Shown: in pieces, positions 16,157-23,746 of the stretch
How the letters are laid out: each line of letters begins with the position of its first letter
How positions within the stretch are numbered: position 1 is the first letter of the stretch
From: an uncultured Lachnospiraceae bacterium
GTDB taxonomy: Bacteria; Bacillota; Clostridia; Lachnospirales; Lachnospiraceae
NCBI GenBank assembly: GCA_944383835.1
Contig: CALWRE010000015.1
Coordinates: forward strand, 1 to 39,447
Reading direction: 5' to 3'
Length of the DNA stretch: 39,447 nucleotides
Translations under genes and position numbers: made by a program
Notes under the pieces: model-generated
What the model saw: the letters and a program-made list of their open reading frames with translations, nothing else
What the model was told of the DNA's origin: nothing
The model's database searches: none

Positions 16157-16172
16157 GTGAAAGGAGGATTTT

Positions 16173-17630
16173 ATGTACGACATACTGATTATCGGGGCGG
16201 GAATCTGCGGCGCCTTTCTTGCCCGGGACCTGTCCCGCTATGAGCTTCGCGTCGCCCTGGCGGACCGGGCGGACGATATCGCCTGCGGGGCCACGATGGC
16301 CAACAGCGCCATCATCCATTCCGGCCACGATCCGAAGCCCGGCACCCTGAAGGCCCGCTTTAATCTGGAGGGCAGCCGGATGTACGAGGGAATCTGCCGG
16401 GAACTGGGAACTGCGTTTCGGCGCTGCGGGGCCTTTGTGGCCGCCGCCTCCCCGGAGGAAGAGGGCGTTTTAAAGGATCTTTTGGCAAGGGCCCAAGGCC
16501 GCGGCATTCCGGCGCAGATCCTCGGCCGCGAGGAGGCTCTGCTCCGGGAGCCCCATCTGGCCGACTCGGTGCGAAGCGTCCTCGACCTGCCTACCACCGC
16601 CATCATCACCCCCTGGGAGGTCGCCATCGCCCTGACGGAGGAGGCCGTTCTCAACGGAACCGATCTCCTTCTGGGACGAAACGTCACAGCGATCCGCCGG
16701 GAAAAGGACGGCTTCGTCGTTTCCGCGCAGAGACGGGACGGCTCCCTGGAAACCCTTCGCAGCCGTTTTCTGGTGGATGCCGCCGGCGTATACGCTGATC
16801 GGATCTATGCCATGGCCGCCGGCTATTCCCCCTTTTCCATCACGCCGAAGAAAGGGGAATACTTCGTCATCGACAAAGAAAAGAATCCTCTGGTAAGCCG
16901 CGTCATCTATCCCACTCCTTCTGAAAAAGGCAAAGGGGTATTGGCCGTTCCCACGATCCACGGGAATCTGCTGATCGGGCCGAATTCGGATCCCACCCCG
17001 GACCGGGAAGACCTGGGAACCACCGCCGCCGGCCTGGCCTACGTCCGGGAGAAGATTTCCAAAACCGTGCGGGATATCCCTTTTCATAAGGTAATCCGCA
17101 GCTTCGCCGGCCTGCGCTCCAGCGGCAGCACCCAGGATTTTATCGTGGAGGAGGCCCGCGACGTCCCCGGCCTTTTCCTGGCGGCGGCCATCGAGTCGCC
17201 GGGCCTTACCTCGGCTCCGGCCATCTCCCGCTATATTGTGGAGGAGCTGATCGGCTCCCATATCAGCCTGCGCCCCCGCAAAGAATACAGGAAGCGGCAG
17301 CCGCCCCTTGTTTTTGATGCCTTAAGCCCCGCGGAGAAAAATGAGCTAATCCGCAAAGATCCCGCCTACGGCCATATGGTCTGCCGCTGCGAACAGATCA
17401 CCGAGGGAGAGGTTCTGGAGGCCATACGCCGGCCGGCCGGAGCCCGGACGATCAAAGGAGTAAAAAAACGCTGCCGCCCCGGCATGGGACGCTGCCAGGG
17501 CGGGTTCTGCGAGCCGCTGGTCGCAGAAATCCTATGCAGGGAAACCGGCGTCTCCCTGCCGGAGCTATTCTATATGGATTCGCAGGATGAAACGATAAAG
17601 AAAGGGGGAGAAAACCATGAGAACCTGTGA
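16173..17630 (+). CDS. GlpA-like FAD-dependent dehydrogenase with BFD Fe-S domain
   Basis: A 485-residue flavoprotein. The N-terminus has the FAD loop IIGAGICGAFLARDLS, and a DAO-type fold follows (IHSGHDPKPGTLKARFN; GEYFVID; IRSFAGLRSS; ESPGLTSAPAI). The C-terminal BFD-type [2Fe-2S] domain has Cys404, 406, 434, 441 and 446 (VCRCEQIT and KRCRPGMGRCQGGFC). Domain order and Cys pattern match subunit A of anaerobic glycerol-3-phosphate dehydrogenase, which oxidises glycerol-3-phosphate to dihydroxyacetone phosphate. The ribosome site is AAAGGAGG. The next gene starts 14 bases before its stop. An unrelated amino-acid oxidase is the main alternative, but the glpP neighbour favours G3P. Confidence 0.85.
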   Translation: MYDILIIGAGICGAFLARDLSRYELRVALADRADDIACGATMANSAIIHSGHDPKPGTLKARFNLEGSRMYEGICRELGTAFRRCGAFVAAASPEEEGVLKDLLARAQGRGIPAQILGREEALLREPHLADSVRSVLDLPTTAIITPWEVAIALTEEAVLNGTDLLLGRNVTAIRREKDGFVVSAQRRDGSLETLRSRFLVDAAGVYADRIYAMAAGYSPFSITPKKGEYFVIDKEKNPLVSRVIYPTPSEKGKGVLAVPTIHGNLLIGPNSDPTPDREDLGTTAAGLAYVREKISKTVRDIPFHKVIRSFAGLRSSGSTQDFIVEEARDVPGLFLAAAIESPGLTSAPAISRYIVEELIGSHISLRPRKEYRKRQPPLVFDALSPAEKNELIRKDPAYGHMVCRCEQITEGEVLEAIRRPAGARTIKGVKKRCRPGMGRCQGGFCEPLVAEILCRETGVSLPELFYMDSQDETIKKGGENHENL

Positions 17631-18897
17631 TCTGGTCGTGATCGGCGGAGGCAGCGCCGGAATGGCCGCCGCCATAGCCGCCCGCGAAAAGGGTGTGAAG
17701 GATATCCTGATTCTGGAGAGGGGAGAGGAAACCGGCGGAATTCTGCTGCAGTGCATCCACAACGGCTTTGGCCTGCACACCTTCGGCGAAGAACTCTCCG
17801 GCCCCTCCTACGCCGAGCGTTTCTCCGATCAGGTCCGGTCGCTTGGCATCGCCGTCGAGACGAACGCCCTGGTCCTTCATCTGGACACGGACCGGACTCT
17901 GTCTTACGTAAGCCCCCGCTCCGGCTTCGTCACCCTGCAGGCCCGCTGCGTCATCCTGGCCATGGGCTGCCGGGAACGGCCCCGAGGAGCCATCGGCATC
18001 CCCGGCGCCCGTCCCGCCGGCGTCTGGACAGCCGGGGCAGCCCAGCGCTATGTAAACCTGGACGGCTTTCTGCCGGGCCGGCGGGTCTTTATCCTGGGGA
18101 GCGGCGATATCGGTCTGATCATGGCCAGACGAATGACGCTGGAAGGGGCGAAAGTCCTGGGTGTGGCCGAGCTGATGCCCTATTCCAACGGCCTGTCCCG
18201 CAATCTAAAGCAATGCCTGGAGGATTTTCAGATTCCCCTCTATCTGTCCCACACGGTCACAGACATCCAGGGGCGGGAACGGGTGAGCGCCGTGACCATC
18301 TCCCAGGTGGATGAAAACCGCCGGCCGATTCCCGGTTCGGAAAAAACCTTTGCCGTGGACACCCTTTTGCTCTCCGTCGGCCTTCTGCCGGAAAACACCT
18401 TGAGCGAAGAGGCCGGCATCGAACTTCATCCCCGCACCCGCGGACCCGTGGTGGATGAATTCCTGCAGGCCACGATTCCCGGCGTTTTTGCCTGCGGCAA
18501 CGTCCTCCATGTCCACGACCTGGTGGACTTCGTCACCGCCGAGGGCAAAGAGGCCGGAGAGGCGGCAGCCCGCTTTCTGGACGCCGGCCTTCCCGCAGGG
18601 CCGCATGCATCCGTGGAAGCCGGCGAGGGAATCAGCTATTGCCTGCCCCAGCGCATCCATACCCAGGCCCTCCCCGACAGCCTGACCCTTTCCTTCCGCG
18701 TCCTTTCTCCGCAGCGAAACGTGACCCTGGCGGTGGAAAAAGACGGAAAATGCATCAAAACCCTCCGCCGCCGCGTCATGCTGCCGGCAGAGATGGAGAG
18801 GCTCACCCTGCAAAGGGAAGACCTGACCGGTTTGCAGGAAAGCCTGCGCCTGCGCATCATGGATTTTTCCCAAAACGGAAGATTGGAGGAAGGATGA
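17617..18897 (+). CDS. GlpB-like NAD(P)/FAD oxidoreductase
   Basis: A 426-residue pyridine-nucleotide-disulphide-type flavoprotein. The FAD motif is at the N-terminus (VVIGGGSAGMAAAIAA), the second dinucleotide motif is at about residue 149 (VFILGSGDIGLIMARR), and an ATG-type FAD motif lies near residue 289 (GVFACGNVLHVHDLVD). CREXPRG (ILAMGCRERPRG) is typical for the partner of the GlpA-like protein in clostridial glp clusters. It overlaps the previous gene by 14 bases and the next by the ATGA stop/start. It likely forms a complex that passes electrons from G3P through Fe-S and flavin to the quinone or NAD pool; the acceptor is not known. Confidence 0.83.
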   Translation: MRTCDLVVIGGGSAGMAAAIAAREKGVKDILILERGEETGGILLQCIHNGFGLHTFGEELSGPSYAERFSDQVRSLGIAVETNALVLHLDTDRTLSYVSPRSGFVTLQARCVILAMGCRERPRGAIGIPGARPAGVWTAGAAQRYVNLDGFLPGRRVFILGSGDIGLIMARRMTLEGAKVLGVAELMPYSNGLSRNLKQCLEDFQIPLYLSHTVTDIQGRERVSAVTISQVDENRRPIPGSEKTFAVDTLLLSVGLLPENTLSEEAGIELHPRTRGPVVDEFLQATIPGVFACGNVLHVHDLVDFVTAEGKEAGEAAARFLDAGLPAGPHASVEAGEGISYCLPQRIHTQALPDSLTLSFRVLSPQRNVTLAVEKDGKCIKTLRRRVMLPAEMERLTLQREDLTGLQESLRLRIMDFSQNGRLEEG

Positions 18898-19349
18898 TGA
18901 AGGAGAAGAGAACCGAAGAATTGATCTGCATTGTCTGCCCCATGGGCTGCCGCCTGCGTGCCGAGGTGGAGCAGGCGGACGGCGAAACACCCCAGGTGCT
19001 CTCCGTATCCGGCAACAGCTGTCCCCGCGGGGCCCGCTATGCCAAGGAGGAACTGACCGCCCCGACCCGGACGGTCACCGGCACCGTGAGCATAGAAGGG
19101 GGCCTCTATCGCCGCCTGCCGGTGATTACCTCCGCCCCGATACCGAAAGATAAGATTTTTGATGTGATGGAGGAAATTCATCGGGCCCACGCCTGTGCGC
19201 CGGTACAAATCCATGATATAATAATCCCAAACGTATGCGGCCTGGGCGCGGACGTCCTCGCCGCCCGTACCATGGAGCAAAGGAGTTCGGACGATGAAAG
19301 TGTTTTCCCAGCCGGTTCTGCTGGCGGTTTCGACCATCAAGGAGTTTGA
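18897..19349 (+). CDS. DUF1667 protein, candidate Fe-S subunit of the dehydrogenase
   Basis: About 150 residues. The N-terminal motif CIVCPMGC, plus GNSCPRGARYA and a later NVCGLG, supplies five cysteines arranged as for a metal or Fe-S site. DUF1667 proteins follow GlpA-like and GlpB-like flavoproteins in Firmicutes, and may replace the GlpC subunit (inference). Two tandem ATG codons follow GGAGG; 18897 is chosen over 18894 for its seven-base spacing. The C-terminal 20 or so residues (after RTMEQ) overlap the start of glpP by 56 bases in another frame. This tail looks like an accidental extension, since the conserved part ends at GLGADVLAARTM. Confidence 0.8.
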   Translation: MKEKRTEELICIVCPMGCRLRAEVEQADGETPQVLSVSGNSCPRGARYAKEELTAPTRTVTGTVSIEGGLYRRLPVITSAPIPKDKIFDVMEEIHRAHACAPVQIHDIIIPNVCGLGADVLAARTMEQRSSDDESVFPAGSAGGFDHQGV

Positions 19350-19896
19350 AAAATTTCTGGACAGCCCATTGGAGGCCTGCATCCTGATGAACCTGCATCT
19401 CAGCCTGCTGCCGGAGATTCTGCGGGCCGCCCATCGGGCGGGCAAGACCGTATTCATCCATGCCGACCTGGTCCACGGCCTGGCCGCGGACGAATACGGC
19501 TGCGAATACATCTGCCAGCAGCTGGGAGCCGACGGAGTCATCTCCACCAAACCCAGAGTCTTAGAAACAGCAAGGCGCAGCCACAAGACAACTGTGCTGC
19601 GCCTTTTTCTCATTGACAGCCAATCGCTGGCAAAGGGAATCTCCTTAATCCGCCATCTGCGTCCCGACTGCGTGGAGCTTCTGCCCGCCCTGGCCTGCGA
19701 AGCGATTCCCGAACTTTTAGCCGGTCTTTCGCGGCCCCAGCCCGGCCAGGAAACCGTTTCCGCCCAGGATATCTCCCTGCTGTGCGGCGGGCTGCTGCGC
19801 AGCCCCGAACAGATCGACCGCTGCCTGCAGCGCGGAGCCCAGGCCGTCACCCTGTCAAGCAGGGAGCTGGCTGTCCGCTATCTTCAGCTGATCTGA
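19294..19896 (+). CDS. glpP: Glycerol-3-phosphate responsive antiterminator
   Basis: A 200-residue TIM-barrel-like protein of the GlpP family, which senses glycerol-3-phosphate and binds leader RNA to block a terminator. Features seen are the conserved FIHADLVHGLAADEYGCEYI, the GADGVISTKP motif, a QSLAKGI segment and LLPALACEAIPEL, and then a repeated phosphate-site-like ending (LLCGGLLRSPEQIDRC, AVTLSSRELA). A ribosome site, AAAGGAG, lies eight bases before ATG inside the DUF1667 frame. The gene's last 13 bases overlap the end of metG. A hairpin with T-tract lies inside the coding sequence at 19572-19608. Confidence 0.9.
   Translation: MKVFSQPVLLAVSTIKEFEKFLDSPLEACILMNLHLSLLPEILRAAHRAGKTVFIHADLVHGLAADEYGCEYICQQLGADGVISTKPRVLETARRSHKTTVLRLFLIDSQSLAKGISLIRHLRPDCVELLPALACEAIPELLAGLSRPQPGQETVSAQDISLLCGGLLRSPEQIDRCLQRGAQAVTLSSRELAVRYLQLI
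19572..19608 (+). terminator. Terminator-like hairpin inside glpP
   Basis: AAGGCGCAGC (19572-19581) pairs perfectly with GCTGCGCCTT (19596-19605) around a 14-base loop and is followed by further T residues (TTT at 19606-19608). It has the form of a strong Rho-independent terminator but lies within codons 93-105 of glpP. Whether it works is unknown; a ribosome passing over it would melt it. Confidence 0.5.
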
Positions 19897-21869
19897 GCCC
19901 CCGCCGGCATCTCCTTTTCCGGCGTCAGCAAAGCCAGGTTGCCGTCCGCATCCTCGGCGCACAAGAGCATGCCCTCAGACACGACGCCCGCCAGAGTGGC
20001 CGGCGTCAGGTTAACAAGCACCATCACCTTCTTGCCCACCATCTCTTCCGGCGTATAATTGGCCTTGATCCCCGAGACAATCTGCTTCACCTGGGAGCCA
20101 ATCTTCACCTGGGAGCACAGAAGCTTTTTGGATTTCTTGACCGCCTCGCAGGAAATAATCTCTCCCACCTGGAACTGCAGCTTCGCAAAGTCCTCGTAGC
20201 TTATCTCCGGCTTGGCCTCGATATCGATCACCGGCTCCTCGTCGGCCGCCGCCTCAGCCGCCTCGCCCTCTTTCTCGCCTCCGGCCTGGGCCGCCTGCTC
20301 CTTCTGCAGTTCCTCCACCTGGGCCAGCACTTCATTGATATCCATTCTGGCAAACAGGATCTGCGGCTTTTCCGTCACGCGGCCCTCTCCGTACAGACCG
20401 AACTGCTCCATCTGCGCAAGGCTTCTCTTTTCGCCGCCCACCTGGGCCAGAATCGCCTTAGAGGTGTCGGGCATAAAGGACTCCAGGAGGCTCGCTCCGA
20501 TACAGATGCTCTCCACCAGGTTGTAAAGGACGGTCGCCAGGCGGTCTTTCTTAGCCTCATCCTTGGCCAATGCCCAGGGCGTCGTCTCGTCGATGTATTT
20601 GTTGCCCCGCTTAAACAGGGTGAAGATCTCGGTGATAGCATCGGCTACCCGCAGCTCGTTCATCTTCTGGTCCACCTTCTTCACCGTGTCCAGGGCGACC
20701 TTTTTCAGCTCCTCATCCACCGGCTCCGCCGCGCCCGCATCGCGGACCACGCCGCCGAAATATTTATTGGACATGGAAACCGTGCGGTTTACCAGATTTC
20801 CCAGGACATTGGCCAGGTCGGAATTGAGGCGCTCCACCATCAGCTCCCAGGTGATCACGCCGTCGTTGTCAAAGGGCATCTCGTGAAGGACAAAGTAGCG
20901 GACCGCGTCCACGCCGAAAAATTTCACCAGATCGTCGGCATAGATCACATTGCCGACGGACTTGCTCATCTTGCCGTCGCCGCGCAGCAGCCAGGGATGT
21001 CCGAAGACCTGCTTGGGCAGGGGCAGCCCCAGGGCCATCAGAAAGATCGGCCAGTAAATCGTATGGAAACGAATGATATCCTTACCGATCAGATGCAGGT
21101 CGGCCGGCCAGTATTTTTCAAACAGCTCGCCGTTCTCCCCGTCGCAGTCGTAGCCCAGACCGGTGATGTAGTTGGTCAGGGCGTCCAGCCAGACATAGAT
21201 CACATGCTTATCGTCAAAGTCCACCGGCACGCCCCACTTGAAGGAAGTGCGGGAGACGCACAGATCCTGCAGGCCCGGCAGCAGGAAATTGTTCATCATC
21301 TCATTTTTGCGGGCCACCGGCTGAATAAACTCCGGATGCTCGTTGATGTACTGAATCAGCCGGTCGGCGTATTTGCTCATCCGGAAGAAATAGGCCTCCT
21401 CCCTGGCCGGCTGCACCGGCCGCCCGCAGTCGGGACATTTTCCGTCCACCAGCTGGGACTCCGTAAAGAAGGACTCGCAGGGCGTGCAGTACATTCCCTC
21501 GTAATAGCCCTTATAGATATCTCCCTGCTCATAAAGCTTGCGGAAGATCTTCTGCACCTGCTTCTCATGGTCAGAATCCGTGGTGCGGATGAATTTGTCA
21601 TAGGATGTGTTCATCAGATCCCAGATCCTTTTGATCTCCGCCGCCACCTGATCGACAAACTCCTTAGGGCTAACCCCTGCGGCCTCCGCCTTCTGCTCGA
21701 TCTTTTGTCCATGCTCGTCTGTTCCGGTCTGGAACCGCACATCATAGCCCTGCTCCCTCTTATAACGGGCAATGCTGTCCGCCAATACAATCTCGTAGGT
21801 ATTGCCGATATGCGGCTTGCCCGAGGTATAGGCGATGGCTGTGGTAATGTAATAGGGTTTCTTCGTCAT
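19884..21869 (-). CDS. metG: Methionyl-tRNA synthetase
   Basis: Class I aminoacyl-tRNA synthetase that charges tRNA-Met. HIGN (the HIGH motif) is near the start (SGKPHIGNTYEIV), KMSKS is at about residue 300, and four zinc cysteines are in CTPCESFF and CPDCG. The C-terminal EMAP-like tRNA-binding domain (FQVGEIISCEAVKKSKKLL) follows a Glu/Ala-rich linker. I place the start at 21869 (MTKKPYYIT): the upstream ATG at 21887 has no ribosome site and itself contains the GGAGG used by the later start. Expression is likely controlled by the T-box leader upstream. Confidence 0.95.
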   Translation of the reverse strand: MTKKPYYITTAIAYTSGKPHIGNTYEIVLADSIARYKREQGYDVRFQTGTDEHGQKIEQKAEAAGVSPKEFVDQVAAEIKRIWDLMNTSYDKFIRTTDSDHEKQVQKIFRKLYEQGDIYKGYYEGMYCTPCESFFTESQLVDGKCPDCGRPVQPAREEAYFFRMSKYADRLIQYINEHPEFIQPVARKNEMMNNFLLPGLQDLCVSRTSFKWGVPVDFDDKHVIYVWLDALTNYITGLGYDCDGENGELFEKYWPADLHLIGKDIIRFHTIYWPIFLMALGLPLPKQVFGHPWLLRGDGKMSKSVGNVIYADDLVKFFGVDAVRYFVLHEMPFDNDGVITWELMVERLNSDLANVLGNLVNRTVSMSNKYFGGVVRDAGAAEPVDEELKKVALDTVKKVDQKMNELRVADAITEIFTLFKRGNKYIDETTPWALAKDEAKKDRLATVLYNLVESICIGASLLESFMPDTSKAILAQVGGEKRSLAQMEQFGLYGEGRVTEKPQILFARMDINEVLAQVEELQKEQAAQAGGEKEGEAAEAAADEEPVIDIEAKPEISYEDFAKLQFQVGEIISCEAVKKSKKLLCSQVKIGSQVKQIVSGIKANYTPEEMVGKKVMVLVNLTPATLAGVVSEGMLLCAEDADGNLALLTPEKEMPAGAQIS

Positions 21870-21887
21870 CTTTTCGTTTTCCTCCAT

Positions 21888-22190
21888 TTAAAAATGTAAA
21901 GTCCCCGGTCGAAACGACCAGGGACGAAATTTTTCGTGGTACCACCTCTGTTCATCTGCGTCTCACGGCGCAGACCTCACGGAGTACAGGAAGGGCCCTC
22001 GAGCGGGACGCCGATACTCCTGCGCTGTAATGGGCGCTCCCATCGCCGCCTGTCCCGGATTCATCCTCCGAAAGTCAGCGGCGCCGCTCCGAGACCATCT
22101 TCCGCGGAATTTCCATGCCTGTTCTCAGCCCTCCAGGCTCTCTGTAATTTCCACCGCCGCGTACTCTTCTCTTCCTCGCATGTGACTGTT
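21888..22190 (-). ncRNA. T-box riboswitch leader of metG (methionine)
   Basis: Minus-strand leader of about 300 bases. The T-box sequence (AGAGGTGGTACCACG, about 21949-21935) is followed by the terminator at 21891-21925. Upstream, Stem I shows the AGAGAG motif and an AGTA/GAA specifier-loop arrangement. A candidate specifier codon ATG (Met) is at 22098-22096, just 3' of GGAAG. Uncharged tRNA-Met would pair with this codon and with the T-box, which frees the terminator and raises metG expression. Confidence 0.9.
21891..21925 (-). terminator. T-box terminator
   Basis: On the minus strand GTCCCTGGTCG pairs with CGACCGGGGAC around TTT (11 bp, one wobble) and is followed by TTTACATTTT. The T-box antiterminator shares its 5' side. 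Confidence 0.85.
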
Positions 22191-22196
22191 TTCTTT

Positions 22197-22225
22197 ATCA
22201 TACTGGATGAAAAAGCCGTTGTCAA
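22197..22225 (-). promoter_or_regulatory. Promoter of the metG T-box leader
   Basis: Minus strand: TTGACA (22225-22220), 17-base spacer, TATGAT (22202-22197), a near-consensus promoter directly upstream of the T-box leader. Confidence 0.85.
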
Positions 22226-22314
22226 GGGGAGGAGCGGCGGATTTCCGGGTTTTACAGGCCAGGTCAGGCCAGATTTTTGGATTTTTGGAATTTTTGGGTT
22301 TTCAAATTTTCCTG

Positions 22315-22342
22315 TTGACTATCTCGAAAAACATGGTAGAAT
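22315..22342 (+). promoter_or_regulatory. Promoter of tRNA-Val
   Basis: TTGACT (22315-22320), 16-base spacer, TAGAAT (22337-22342), ten bases upstream of the tRNA. A run of ATTTTTGG units (about 22272-22300) lies just before it. Confidence 0.75.
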
Positions 22343-22352
22343 AATACTGTTC

Positions 22353-22425
22353 GGAGACATAGCTCAGCTGGGAGAGCATTTGCTTGACGTGTAAAGGGTC
22401 GCAGGTTCGAGTCCTGTTGTCTCCA
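22353..22425 (+). tRNA. tRNA-Val (GAC)
   Basis: The full cloverleaf can be folded: acceptor GGAGACA/TGTCTCC, D-arm GCTC/GAGC, anticodon stem TTTGC/GTAAA with loop TTGACGT (anticodon GAC), and T-arm GCAGG/CCTGT around TTCGAGT. The T-arm and the anticodon stem each hold one G-T wobble. The discriminator is A; CCA is not encoded (the next bases are CGA), so it is added afterwards. It is a single-gene unit. Confidence 0.93.
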
Positions 22426-22448
22426 CGACCGGCCGCAGGCCGTATATA

Positions 22449-22487
22449 CCGGGAAACCTCGATTCTGCGAGGGTTTCCCGGTTTTTT
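22449..22487 (+). terminator. Terminator after tRNA-Val
   Basis: CCGGGAAACC-TCG pairs with CGA-GGGTTTCCCGG around a short loop and is followed by T6. Confidence 0.88.
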
Positions 22488-22781
22488 GTTTCTGCAATCT
22501 GTTTCCGATTGATGCAAAAATTGGCGGATTTTAGAGAAAAACTTGACACGAAACTTGACACGAAATCTAAGCTGGCAGAGTTATCCCCTGCCAACTACCC
22601 CCCTTCCTAATTCAAAATTTTAACTCAAATTTCTTCCTCCGCACTCTATAATACCATATTTTTTTCTTTCGGCCTCCGGATATTCTTTTCTATGCATTTC
22701 CGATTAGATCCGCAATCCATCGGCGTTTCAAGGTACAATCTCGGATTTGCTCTTTTTCCAATTTTTGCCTTGCACATATGA
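22488..22781. other. Non-coding, apparently decayed stretch
   Basis: No gene with codon structure or a ribosome site can be seen. It holds two head-to-tail copies of the 12-mer AAACTTGACACG (22539-22562), a small hairpin (TGGCAG / CTGCCA, 22573-22593) and AT-rich sequence full of stops. Its position directly 3' of a tRNA gene and next to a toxin-antitoxin remnant fits the scar of an old integrated element, but no integrase or att repeat can be shown. Confidence 0.4.
22539..22562. repeat. Tandem 12-bp repeat
   Basis: Two exact adjacent copies of AAACTTGACACG, 114 bases after the tRNA gene. Confidence 0.85.
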
Positions 22782-22907
22782 TTATTCGTATTATTTGTCT
22801 GGATAAACCTTTCCATACCCGAATGGTTAAACGAAGCTGCTACAGCTGCGGGAGTAAACTTTTCACAAGTTCTTCAGAAGGCCCTTATCGAAAAACTACG
22901 CGCATAA
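22782..22907 (+). pseudogene. Remnant of a HicB-family antitoxin (C-terminus)
   Basis: A 41-codon fragment after an in-frame stop at 22779. It ends with LSIPEWLNEAATAAGVNFSQ and then VLQKALIEKLRA, followed by TAA. The pattern 'IPxWLNxxAxxxGVNFSQVLQxAL' is the ribbon-helix-helix C-terminal domain of HicB antitoxins. No start codon, ribosome site, N-terminal partial RNase H-like domain or hicA toxin gene is present, so it is a relic. Confidence 0.65.
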
Positions 22908-22975
22908 AATAAAAATCCGTCCCTGCGGCAACAGGAACCAGCTTTAGAGATTGTATCTTTTTTGATTCTCTATTC

Positions 22976-23004
22976 TTGACATTAACACGTATGTCTCATA
23001 TAAT
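22976..23004 (+). promoter_or_regulatory. Consensus promoter upstream of the Uma2 gene
   Basis: TTGACA (22976-22981), 17-base spacer, TATAAT (22999-23004): a perfect sigma-70-type consensus. A second TATAAT-like box lies at about 23027. It would yield a leader of about 140 bases. Confidence 0.8.
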
Positions 23005-23152
23005 CAAAGCATGAAAAGAATTCTGGTATAATTTTTGCTTTTGTGAAATTGTGAATGAGCAGTAAGAAAACCGCGTAGCTTTTGTATAGCTCTTTTTAAA
23101 GCGGATAAGCTCACCTAAGCAATAATAGTTTGCGGAAAAGGAGGTTTTTAAT

Positions 23153-23695
23153 ATGCCTATTCCTAAGGAAATTGCCTGCACGATCGAAGATATCTACGCC
23201 CTCCCCGATGGTGAACGAGCAGAGCTGATAGACGGGCAAATGTATATGATGGCTCCGCCAGGCCGTATCCATCAAAAGTTAGTAAGTGAGCTTCACTTTG
23301 TATTGCTGCAGCATGTAAAGTCCAAAGGCGGTTCCTGTGATGTTTATCCTGCTCCCTTTGCCGTAATTTTAAACGCCGATGAGGACACCTATGTAGAACC
23401 GGATATCAGCGTGATCTGCGATAAAAAGAAACTGTCTGACCGGGGTTGTGAAGGTGCTCCCGATTTTATCATTGAAGTCGTATCGCCCAGCAGCCGTCGA
23501 ATGGATTATAACATTAAAAATGCCCTGTATTCCGAATCCGGCATCCGCGAATACTGGATCGTTGATCCCGCCAAAAATCGAACTACCGTTTACCGCTTTG
23601 AAGAAGATGCCGCGCCTATGATCTTCCCCTTTAGTCAGCCGATTACCGTAGGCATTTACGGTGACCTGCAGATCACAATTTCGGAACTGTTATAG
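23153..23695 (+). CDS. Uma2 family endonuclease-fold protein (DUF820)
   Basis: A 180-residue protein of the PD-(D/E)XK-like Uma2 family. The core is visible: ELIDGQMYMM near residue 24, then YVEPDISVIC, FIIEVVSPSS and the closing NALYSESGIREYWIVDP. These give the D...ExK-type acidic residues of the fold, although the Lys of ExK is not obvious (EVV in its place). Function in cells is unknown; members occur in many copies in cyanobacteria and in mobile or accessory regions. The ribosome site AAAAGGAGG is strong. It is monocistronic and lies beside the decayed region. Confidence 0.85.
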   Translation: MPIPKEIACTIEDIYALPDGERAELIDGQMYMMAPPGRIHQKLVSELHFVLLQHVKSKGGSCDVYPAPFAVILNADEDTYVEPDISVICDKKKLSDRGCEGAPDFIIEVVSPSSRRMDYNIKNALYSESGIREYWIVDPAKNRTTVYRFEEDAAPMIFPFSQPITVGIYGDLQITISELL

Positions 23696-23746
23696 TAGAA
23701 GGCATAACGCATAGCCAGCTATATCTGCGGGTCTCCAGGCTTATTT

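Noticed and set aside
19782..21899. Plus-strand frame of 705 codons opposite metG
   Set aside because: Long only because the GC-rich complement has few stops; metG has all synthetase motifs and a T-box leader.
22264..22594. Minus-strand open frames of 71-77 codons across the tRNA gene (with QQDSNLRP- and TTGLEPAT-like stretches)
   Set aside because: These peptide strings are the familiar antisense translation of tRNA genes; no ribosome site or codon pattern supports a protein.
22996..23181. Minus-strand 61-codon frame over the Uma2 leader
   Set aside because: Covers the consensus promoter and leader of the Uma2 gene, with no ribosome site or recognisable pattern.
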